25,150 bases of DNA from DAOTTX01 sp034437515 (GTDB taxonomy: Bacteria; Chloroflexota; Anaerolineae; Aggregatilineales; Phototrophicaceae). Position numbers and translations under genes: made by a program. Below the pieces are notes generated by a model that saw only the letters and a program-made list of their open reading frames with translations, did not search any database and had not been told where the DNA came from. Every line of letters begins with the position of its first letter. The stretch's first letter is position 1. Shown here piece after piece: positions 16,061 through 23,155 of this stretch. The stretch lies in assembly GCA_034437515.1 (NCBI GenBank), contig DAOTTX010000180.1, positions 1 through 25,150 on the forward strand, given 5' to 3'.

Positions 16061-18430
16061 ATGCAAAACCTTTCCCCTTTCCAGGGTTGGCGTTTAACGC
16101 TCTTTCAAGCGGTGATTTTCGCCGTCTTTATCATCTTCTCACTGCGTATGTATCAAATGCAAATTCTGGACAGTGCAGATGCACAGATCGCCGCTGATGA
16201 TAACCGGCTCAACGAACTGCCGATCCCGGCGGATCGTGGTGTGATTTTCGACCGCTATAACCAGATCCTCGCAAGTAACGTGCCTGCCTACGTGGTGCGT
16301 GTGATACCGGCGGCGCTACCCGCCAACCGCGAGGAAGAACTCGCCATTTTCAACGAGCTTTCCGCATTGACGGGTGTGCCACCGACGCGCGTGCTGGCTG
16401 ATGCACGGGGCGAAGGCGTGCGCAGCATCGAAGAACTGGTCGCTGAGGGTGAAGGTATCGCGCCGTTCCGCCCGGTGCCGATCGCGCAGGACGTCCCGCT
16501 GGAAGTGGCGCTGCAAATCCGTGAGGAAAGCTACCGACTGCCGGGTGTTGATGTACAGGTCGCCGCTGTGCGCCAATACCCAACGGGTGAATTAACCTCG
16601 CATATCATCGGATACATGGGGCCAATTCGCCCCGAAGAACAGCTCGAACTCATCGAACGTGGTTATGACCCGGCCTTCGACCGCATCGGCTACGCGGGCA
16701 TTGAGTCCTACATGGAAACAGAACTCGCCGGGCAGCGTGGCTCAATCTTGCGTGAGATTGATGTCGCCGGTGAAGAGATCGAAGAACTCGAACGGATCGA
16801 CCCGGTCGCCGGGCAAAATCTAAGGCTGACCATCGACGTTGAACTGCAACGAGCCGCACAAACCGCCCTCAACGAGCAAATTAACCAGATTAATTCCTTC
16901 GTCGCGGATTGCATCGCGGCCCGTGCTGATGGCCCGGAAGCGGGCGGCTGCTTTGAGATCGACGCCAACGATTCGACCGATGCCGGTGTCGTCATTGCGA
17001 TGGATCCTAACACCGGTGAGATTCTGGCGATGGTCAGCTACCCCAGTTACGATAACGCCCGCTTCGCCCGCGCTATCGACGTGGATTACTATCTGAGCAT
17101 CATCGAGAACCCGCGTAATCCCCTATTAAATCAAGCGATTAGTTCACTGTATCCGCCTGGTTCAACTTGGAAGCTATTGACCTCGACCGCTGTGTTGGAA
17201 GAGGACATCATCAACCCTAACCAGACGTTGTTCGACCCCGGCGACATCATCGTACAGAACCGCTACGCGCCCAACGACCCGGCGGCCTCGCAGCGGTTCG
17301 TCTGCTGGAACCGCGAAGGGCATGGCAACGTCAACCTGCGGCGTGCCATCGCGGAAAGCTGCAACGTCTATTTCTACCAGGTCGGCGGCGGCAACGAGAA
17401 CCTTTCGGAGGCGATGCTGCGTCAGGGCGGCCTGGGGATTAATCAACTTTTCCGCTATGGGACGGCGTTCGGTGTCGGCTCGCTGCTCGGCGTGGAGTTA
17501 ATCGGTGAGGTCGCCGGACGTATGCCCGACCCGACATGGAAGCGCCTTACAGAGGGTGAGAGCTGGTCTACGGGTGATACCTACAACGCTGCTGTGGGCC
17601 AGGGCTATGTACTCACAACCCCACTGCAATTGATTACCGCTGTCGCCGCCATCGTCAATGACGGCACGGTCTATCGCCCGACGTTAATCCGTGAGTTTCT
17701 CGACGCCGAACGCAACATCACACAGCCCTTCCAGCCGGAGATCATCCGCACACTCAATACAGAGCGCCCCGCTGCCGATGGCACACTGGTGCTGCACATG
17801 GTCGAAGACATGATTATCCAGGGCGAAGACAGTATCGCCTGTCGCTGCGAGCCTTCCGCCGGGGAAAGTTACAATCCCGCCCGGTGTGACCCGGGAAATT
17901 ATCGCGCTCAGCTAGATATTGCCCCGGATTTCGCCACTAACATGCGTGAATACACGGTCAACATCCCGGAGGACTACATTTGGAGCTTTAGCCGGTTTTG
18001 TGACCCGCGCCGCTTCGATTCAGATTTCATCCCGGCGTTCGCCGCATCAAACACGTTGGACTTCATCCGGCAAGGGATGCGCGATGTGATCGAATACGGC
18101 ACGGCGAACCCTGAATACAGCGGACGCCCGACCGACATCACCGCTATGCTGGAAGGCGTGCCCAGCGCGGGCAAAACAGGCACGGCGGAATACTGCGATA
18201 ACATCGCTGGTGCACTCGGTCGCTGTGAGCCGGGGAACTGGCCCTCACACGCATGGTATGTCGGTTATATGCCTTACGAAAATCCAGAAGTCTTAGTCGT
18301 CGCATTCGTCTATAACGGAGATGAAGGGTCGGCAAATGCTGTCCCGGTCGTGGCAAAGGTGCTGGATGCTTACCAGGAACTCCAACGTGAACGGGGTTCC
18401 ACGAGCAGTGCAGTCGCCGTCAACCCTTGA
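16061..18430 (+). CDS. mrdA: Penicillin-binding protein 2 (elongation transpeptidase)
   Basis: Monofunctional class B transpeptidase that crosslinks side-wall peptidoglycan with RodA as glycosyltransferase. N-terminal anchor at about 12-32, then the dimerisation domain (ADRGVIFDRYNQILASN near 57). Transpeptidase motifs: active-site S368 in STWK, S433-C434-N435, and K705-T706-G707. At 789 aa it is clearly longer than E. coli PBP2 (633). The extra length lies at about 280-300 and in a block at about 585-700 before the KTG motif. These regions contribute to ten cysteines (284, 297, 415, 434, 594, 596, 609, 647, 712, 722), all in the extracytoplasmic part, so disulfides are possible. GAGG lies nine bases before the ATG. 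An intrinsic terminator follows. Confidence 0.95.
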   Translation: MQNLSPFQGWRLTLFQAVIFAVFIIFSLRMYQMQILDSADAQIAADDNRLNELPIPADRGVIFDRYNQILASNVPAYVVRVIPAALPANREEELAIFNELSALTGVPPTRVLADARGEGVRSIEELVAEGEGIAPFRPVPIAQDVPLEVALQIREESYRLPGVDVQVAAVRQYPTGELTSHIIGYMGPIRPEEQLELIERGYDPAFDRIGYAGIESYMETELAGQRGSILREIDVAGEEIEELERIDPVAGQNLRLTIDVELQRAAQTALNEQINQINSFVADCIAARADGPEAGGCFEIDANDSTDAGVVIAMDPNTGEILAMVSYPSYDNARFARAIDVDYYLSIIENPRNPLLNQAISSLYPPGSTWKLLTSTAVLEEDIINPNQTLFDPGDIIVQNRYAPNDPAASQRFVCWNREGHGNVNLRRAIAESCNVYFYQVGGGNENLSEAMLRQGGLGINQLFRYGTAFGVGSLLGVELIGEVAGRMPDPTWKRLTEGESWSTGDTYNAAVGQGYVLTTPLQLITAVAAIVNDGTVYRPTLIREFLDAERNITQPFQPEIIRTLNTERPAADGTLVLHMVEDMIIQGEDSIACRCEPSAGESYNPARCDPGNYRAQLDIAPDFATNMREYTVNIPEDYIWSFSRFCDPRRFDSDFIPAFAASNTLDFIRQGMRDVIEYGTANPEYSGRPTDITAMLEGVPSAGKTGTAEYCDNIAGALGRCEPGNWPSHAWYVGYMPYENPEVLVVAFVYNGDEGSANAVPVVAKVLDAYQELQRERGSTSSAVAVNP

Positions 18431-18438
18431 TTAAACCT

Positions 18439-18472
18439 TCAGGTCGTTTTGATGGCGGCCTGAGTTTTGTTT
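18439..18472 (+). terminator. Intrinsic terminator after mrdA
   Basis: Stem CAGGTCG/CGGCCTG (18440-18446, 18456-18462; one G-T pair) extended by a T-A pair, with a 9-base loop followed by GTTTTGTTT. It would end or attenuate the mreBCD-mrdA transcript before minC. Confidence 0.7.
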
Positions 18473-18501
18473 ATATCGCGTGCAAAATTCGTGGATGCTT
18501 G

Positions 18502-18507
18502 TATAAT
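18502..18507 (+). promoter_or_regulatory. -10 box of a promoter before minC
   Basis: A perfect TATAAT between the mrdA terminator and the minC start at 18553. No convincing -35 is seen. The position just after a terminator supports a separate min transcript. Confidence 0.5.
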
Positions 18508-18552
18508 GACAAACATTAATCAGCGTTTAAAAACAGATGGCAGGACTTACGG

Positions 18553-19236
18553 ATGAGAATGCAAGACGACAGCGTGTCGATTAAGGGCGTCGGCAATGGC
18601 TTACTAATCGCACTGGACGCCACCGAACAGTGGTTGCATCTCACCGACCAACTCGCACGCAAGCTCGATGAACGTCAAGAATTCTTCCAGGGTGCGCGCA
18701 TCACTATTGATGTCGGCGAACGCCCGGTTCAAAAACATGACATGATCGGCCTAAAGGCACTGCTGGAACGTCGCAACCTCAACCTGATTATGATTCTCAG
18801 CGACAGCGAAACCACGAACGAAGCCGCGCAAGCACTCGATGTGCGTACCGCAGCCTCCTCACCGGAAGTGGCAAATGATGCGTTGCCGGTCAGCCCGGAG
18901 GAAGCGGGGGAAAGTGGTGTGCTCATCCGACGCACGCTGCGCTCCGGTCGGACGGTGCATAGTCACGGGCATGTCGTCGTCATCGGCGATGTGAACCCCG
19001 GTGCTGAGATCATCGCGGCGGGCGATGTGGTCATCTGGGGACGGCTACGTGGTAACGTCCATGCGGGTGCTAACGGGGATGAAGAAGCGGTGGTCTGCGC
19101 GCTCAACATGACGCCGACTCAACTTCGTATCGCTAGCCACATCACGACATCACCGCCCGGCAAACACAACCAGATCAGGCCGGAGATGGCGCTGCTGCGA
19201 GGTGATCAAATCATCGTAGAAGCCTGGAAACAATAG
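18553..19236 (+). CDS. minC: Septum site-determining protein MinC
   Basis: FtsZ-assembly inhibitor that works with MinD to block division away from midcell. 227 aa. The N-terminal domain (about 1-100) is divergent. The C-terminal beta-helix domain (about 120-222) carries the clear family signature RRTLRSGRTVHSHGHVVVIG followed by DVNPGAEIIAAGDVVIWG and LRGNVHAG. An acidic, Ala-rich linker joins them. AGGA lies eight bases before the first ATG; a second ATG two codons later is possible. minD follows after 21 bases. Confidence 0.93.
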   Translation: MRMQDDSVSIKGVGNGLLIALDATEQWLHLTDQLARKLDERQEFFQGARITIDVGERPVQKHDMIGLKALLERRNLNLIMILSDSETTNEAAQALDVRTAASSPEVANDALPVSPEEAGESGVLIRRTLRSGRTVHSHGHVVVIGDVNPGAEIIAAGDVVIWGRLRGNVHAGANGDEEAVVCALNMTPTQLRIASHITTSPPGKHNQIRPEMALLRGDQIIVEAWKQ

Positions 19237-19257
19237 CGAAGAAAGGATTAAGCCTAA

Positions 19258-20055
19258 ATGGGGGCGAAAACGGTAACGGTGACATCCGGCAAGGGCGGGG
19301 TCGGCAAAACCACGACAACTGCCAACCTGGGGGTCTCACTGGCGCGTTTGAATAAGCGGGTGGTCGTCATTGATGCGGACATCGGCCTGCGCAATCTCGA
19401 TGTGGTCATGGGGCTGGAGAATCGGATCGTGTACGATCTGGTCGATCTGGTCGAAGGCCGTTGTAAAATGCGCCAGGCGATGATTAAGCATAAGCAGTTC
19501 CCGCATCTGTATCTCATCCCGGCGGCACAAACCCGTGACAAGACCGCCGTCACACCGACTGATATGGTCGCCGTAGTAGACAAACTGCGTGAGGAATTCG
19601 ATTTTATCCTGATTGACTCCCCTGCCGGGATTGAGCGCGGTTTTCGTAATGCCATCGCCCCCTCAGATGAGGTCTTGATCGTGACCAACCCTGAGGTTTC
19701 CGCCGTGCGTGATGCCGACCGCATCATCGGTTTGATCGAAGCTGATAACAAAGGCCCTGGCAAACTGATCTTAAATCGCGTCAAAATGGAAATGATCAAA
19801 CGGGGGGAGATGCTCTCTGCGGCTGATGTAACCGACCTGCTCTCCGTACAAATTATCGGGATCGTACCGGAAGACGAAAATGTCATCCCGGCATCTAACA
19901 AAGGCGTCCCCGTCACCCTCAACGAGAAATCACGCGCAGGGCTGGCATTTCGTAACATCGCACGACGCATAAACGGCGAAGACGTCCCATTTATGGACTT
20001 AACCAATGATCGGGGCTTATTCCGGCGCTTGTCCCGTTTCTTCGGTCAAGACTAA
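19258..20055 (+). CDS. minD: Septum site-determining ATPase MinD
   Basis: Membrane-binding ParA-type ATPase that carries MinC and is driven off the membrane by MinE. 265 aa. Deviant Walker A GKGGVGKTT (11-19, signature K12), switch I DADIGLRNLD and Walker B-like FILIDSPAG are all present. The C-terminal amphipathic membrane-targeting helix is visible (GLFRRLSRFFGQD, 253-265). AAAGGA lies about ten bases before the ATG. minE follows after 13 bases. Confidence 0.97.
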   Translation: MGAKTVTVTSGKGGVGKTTTTANLGVSLARLNKRVVVIDADIGLRNLDVVMGLENRIVYDLVDLVEGRCKMRQAMIKHKQFPHLYLIPAAQTRDKTAVTPTDMVAVVDKLREEFDFILIDSPAGIERGFRNAIAPSDEVLIVTNPEVSAVRDADRIIGLIEADNKGPGKLILNRVKMEMIKRGEMLSAADVTDLLSVQIIGIVPEDENVIPASNKGVPVTLNEKSRAGLAFRNIARRINGEDVPFMDLTNDRGLFRRLSRFFGQD

Positions 20056-20068
20056 CTAGGAGGCAGCA

Positions 20069-20377
20069 ATGGTGTCCGAATTTTTTGATCGCATTCTCGG
20101 TCGTAGCAAGAATGATCGTAGTGCTAACACGGCAAGAGATCGCCTGCAATTGGTGCTCTTTCACGATCGCATCAACCTGCCGCCGGAACGTGTGCAAGAG
20201 ATGAAGAAAGAGTTGCTTGAAGTACTCTCAAAATACATCCCCGTTTCCGGCGAGGAGGTGGACATCATCCTAGAACCGCGTGACCATGCTCGTAATACAC
20301 TCCGTGCAGAAGTTCCCTTCTTCAACACCGCTGACGATGACGACACAGATGCAAAAACCGCATCGGATGGACGATAG
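20069..20377 (+). CDS. minE: Cell-division topological specificity factor MinE
   Basis: Stimulates MinD ATPase and gives the Min system its spatial oscillation or gradient. 102 aa. An N-terminal membrane-targeting stretch (FFDRILGRSK) precedes the MinD-contact segment TARDRLQLVLFHDR (21-34). The C-terminal beta/alpha domain follows, with KKELLEVLSKYIPV and VDIILEPRD. The tail is acidic (a run of Asp). The ribosome-binding site is strong: AGGAGG five bases before the ATG. Its presence implies a MinE-based rather than a DivIVA-based Min system. Confidence 0.95.
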   Translation: MVSEFFDRILGRSKNDRSANTARDRLQLVLFHDRINLPPERVQEMKKELLEVLSKYIPVSGEEVDIILEPRDHARNTLRAEVPFFNTADDDDTDAKTASDGR

Positions 20378-20415
20378 ACACGATAAACATGCTCTCCACA
20401 CCGGCGCATTCGTCC

Positions 20416-20444
20416 TTCACTGTCTTCAGCTACTCGTCTATAAT
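20416..20444 (+). promoter_or_regulatory. Promoter before rodA
   Basis: -35 TTCACT (20416-20421, four of six), 17-bp spacer, perfect -10 TATAAT (20439-20444), in the 105-bp gap between minE and rodA. Confidence 0.6.
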
Positions 20445-20482
20445 CTAACATGACCTTCGAATAGCTAAACACCCTGGTATTT

Positions 20483-21586
20483 ATGCGTTCTACGAATATC
20501 TGGCGTCAATTTGATTATACGCTGCTGGCACTGACGGCGATTCTTGTCGTCTTCGGCGTCTTGATGATCCGCAGCGCGACAATGGACGCCATCAGTGACG
20601 ATCTCATCAGCCGTGTGCCGGATCAAATCCGCTACGCCGTGCTGGGCACCATCCTGATGCTTGTCCTCACGGTAATCGATTACCGTATGCTTGGCAGCCT
20701 GCACGTCTGGTTATATCTACTGCTGATCGGCCTATTGTTGATGGTAATTTTCTTCGGCACGGTCGGTGATGCGGGGGCGCGACGTTGGATCAACATCGGC
20801 ATTTTGATTCAACCATCTGAACTCGGCAAAATTATCATTATTATCACGCTGGGGCACTACCTCGCGGTACGCTATCATGATATGGACAAGCTCACCACGA
20901 TTATAGGATCGCTGCTGCATCTATCGATGCCACTTTTGTTGATCTTCCTGCAACCTGATCTTGGCACGACGATTGTTTACGTCGTGCTATGGCTCACGTT
21001 GATCTGGGCGGCGGGGTTGCGGTTTAAGCACATCGCGCTGTTCGGCTTGGTGGGGTTGCTTTCAATGCCGGTGATCTGGTCACAGATGGAAGCGTACCAG
21101 CAACAGCGCATCACCAACTTCGTTGCTCCGGCAGAAGACGACACACAAGGCTCGACCTACAACATCCGCCAAGCAGCCATCAGCATTGGCTCCGGCGGTT
21201 TGATCGGCAAAGGGTACGCCAACGGCACCCAGACTCAACTTCGCTTTCTGCGTGTGCGCCATACCGACTTTATCTTCAGTGTGATCGCCGAAGAATTCGG
21301 CTTTGTGGGCGGTGTAAGCATCATGGCGTTGATCGGTGTGATCCTGATGCGCATTTTGCACGGCGCACGCACCGCAGTTGATCCGCTGGGGAGTATGATC
21401 TGTTACGGCGTCGCGTCGATGATTTTCTTCCAGACGGTCGTTTCCGTTGGGATGAACCTGGGGATGCTGCCCGTCACCGGGTTGACCTTGCCATTTATCA
21501 GTTCCGGCGGCACATCGTTGATGGCGACCCTCGCCGGCATCGGCCTGGCACAGAGTGTGATCGTACGCCGTAAGCGTACCGCATAG
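20483..21586 (+). CDS. rodA: SEDS peptidoglycan glycosyltransferase RodA
   Basis: Polymerises lipid II into glycan strands in the elongation machinery; partner of the PBP2 encoded upstream. 367 aa with about ten membrane helices. SEDS-family motifs: RWINIGILIQPSELGKI near 101, FLQPDLGTTIVY near 155, the large extracytoplasmic loop with the catalytic-region D262 in HTDFIFSVIAEEFG, and GLTLPFISSGGTS near the end. It is called RodA rather than FtsW because of the neighbouring mre genes and mrdA and because no long C-terminal tail is present. The ribosome-binding site is weak. gltX follows after 32 bases. Confidence 0.93.
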   Translation: MRSTNIWRQFDYTLLALTAILVVFGVLMIRSATMDAISDDLISRVPDQIRYAVLGTILMLVLTVIDYRMLGSLHVWLYLLLIGLLLMVIFFGTVGDAGARRWINIGILIQPSELGKIIIIITLGHYLAVRYHDMDKLTTIIGSLLHLSMPLLLIFLQPDLGTTIVYVVLWLTLIWAAGLRFKHIALFGLVGLLSMPVIWSQMEAYQQQRITNFVAPAEDDTQGSTYNIRQAAISIGSGGLIGKGYANGTQTQLRFLRVRHTDFIFSVIAEEFGFVGGVSIMALIGVILMRILHGARTAVDPLGSMICYGVASMIFFQTVVSVGMNLGMLPVTGLTLPFISSGGTSLMATLAGIGLAQSVIVRRKRTA

Positions 21587-21618
21587 TCTCTATTTTTTCA
21601 CGAGAAACAGGAAACAAA

Positions 21619-23130
21619 ATGACGGATACACCCGTAAGAACACGTTTTGCCCCTAGCCCGACCGGTTCACTCCACATCGGTGGGCTACGTACTGCCCTCT
21701 TCAGTTGGGCCTTTGCCCGGCATCATGACGGTAAATTCATCCTGCGCATCGAGGATACCGATCAGAAACGCTTTGACCCCGAAGCGATGACGACCCTCAT
21801 CGAGGCGCTACGCTGGGTCGGCCTTAACTGGGATGAAGGCCCGGATGTCGGCGGCCCCTATGAACCGTATGTTCAGTCAGAGCGACTGGATATGTATCAA
21901 GAATCGGCAAAATGGCTGGTCGAAAATGACCATGCGTATTACTGTTATTGCTCGTCCAAGCGACTGGACGAAGTTAACAAAGCTAAACAAGCCCGCAAAG
22001 AGCCAACCGGCTATGACCGCCGCTGCCGTAACCTCACCCCCGAACGTGAGGCCGAACTCGCCGCAGAATGCGAAGCCGAAGGCCGCCAGCCGGTGATTCG
22101 CTTTAAGTTCCCGCTGGAAGGCGAAACGGTCATCGACGACCTGGTACGCGGTGAAGTCCGCTTTGAGAACGAAAACCAGCAAGACGCGGTTTTGCTCAAA
22201 TCAGATGGTTTCCCGACGTATCATCTCGCCGTAATTGTGGACGATCATCAGATGGCGATTTCACACATCACCCGTGCGGTTGAGTGGCTCCCGTCGCTGC
22301 CGCTGCATTATCACCTGTGGCAGGCGTTCGGCTGGGAAATGCCCGCTTACGCGCACCTGCCGGTCATCCTCAACCCGGATGGCAAAGGCAAGTTGAGCAA
22401 GCGCAAGCCCCCGCGTGATAAGCACGGGGACCCGATGCCGGTGATGGTGCATAATTTCATGGAAGCGGGTTACGTACCGGGAGCGTTACTGAACTTCCTG
22501 ATGAACATCGGCTGGAACTTTGGCGACGAACGCGAGGTCTTCAGCATGGAAGAAGCCATCGAACGCTTTGGAGATTTCAAACGCGTCAACCCGGCGAACA
22601 GCGCCTACCCACCGGAAAAGTTAGAGTGGCTCAACGGCATCTACATCCGTGAGAAGATGAGCAGCGACGAACTCGCCGAGCACTTGCGCAAGCCGCTGGA
22701 AGACGCCGGTTACAGCGTTGATATGGACTTACTGCGGCAGGTGACCCCGATTATCCAGACACGCATCAAGACGTTTAACGATGTGGTCGATATTGCCGGG
22801 TTCTTCTTCGCGGAGTCTTTTACACCGCCAGAGCCTAATATGCTCGTCCAGAAGAAGATGAACGCCGCAAGCACCCGCGCCATGATGGAAAAACAGCGCG
22901 ATGTCCTGCAAACGATGGATGACTTCAGCCACGAAACCACTTACGAGCGTATGAAAGTTTTCGCCAAAGAACATGATCTCAAGAACGGTCAGGTGTTTGG
23001 GGCGTTGCGTGTCGCTGTAACCGGGCAGAAGATCTCCCCGCCGACTTTCGAGACGATGGAAATTCTCGGCAAGGCAGAATCACTCCGGCGGATTGATACT
23101 GGCATTGATGTCCTGGCGAAATCATCTTGA
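21619..23130 (+). CDS. gltX: Glutamyl-tRNA synthetase
   Basis: Charges tRNA-Glu with glutamate and, in bacteria without glutaminyl-tRNA synthetase, often also tRNA-Gln before amidation by GatCAB. 503 aa, class I. HIGG (19-22) within PSPTGSLHIGG and KLSKR (258-262) are the signature motifs. A zinc-binding insert is present: C109, C111 and C136; the fourth position, His in E. coli, is Asn (N138). AGGA lies seven bases before the ATG. A tRNA-Gln gene begins 38 bases after the stop. Whether this enzyme is discriminating or not cannot be told from the sequence alone. Confidence 0.97.
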   Translation: MTDTPVRTRFAPSPTGSLHIGGLRTALFSWAFARHHDGKFILRIEDTDQKRFDPEAMTTLIEALRWVGLNWDEGPDVGGPYEPYVQSERLDMYQESAKWLVENDHAYYCYCSSKRLDEVNKAKQARKEPTGYDRRCRNLTPEREAELAAECEAEGRQPVIRFKFPLEGETVIDDLVRGEVRFENENQQDAVLLKSDGFPTYHLAVIVDDHQMAISHITRAVEWLPSLPLHYHLWQAFGWEMPAYAHLPVILNPDGKGKLSKRKPPRDKHGDPMPVMVHNFMEAGYVPGALLNFLMNIGWNFGDEREVFSMEEAIERFGDFKRVNPANSAYPPEKLEWLNGIYIREKMSSDELAEHLRKPLEDAGYSVDMDLLRQVTPIIQTRIKTFNDVVDIAGFFFAESFTPPEPNMLVQKKMNAASTRAMMEKQRDVLQTMDDFSHETTYERMKVFAKEHDLKNGQVFGALRVAVTGQKISPPTFETMEILGKAESLRRIDTGIDVLAKSS

Positions 23131-23155
23131 CATTTATCGTAAGCCCTTGTAAGCT
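23127..23155 (+). promoter_or_regulatory. Promoter of the tRNA-Gln gene
   Basis: Perfect -35 TTGACA (23127-23132), which contains the gltX stop codon, 17-bp spacer, -10 TAAGCT (23150-23155; only three of six). The expected start is about 7 bases before the tRNA. The weak -10 lowers confidence. Confidence 0.5.

Noticed and set aside
19254..20006. Minus-strand open frame of 250 codons opposite minD
   Set aside because: Antisense to an unambiguous MinD; low-complexity Ser/Arg/Thr translation and no ribosome-binding support.
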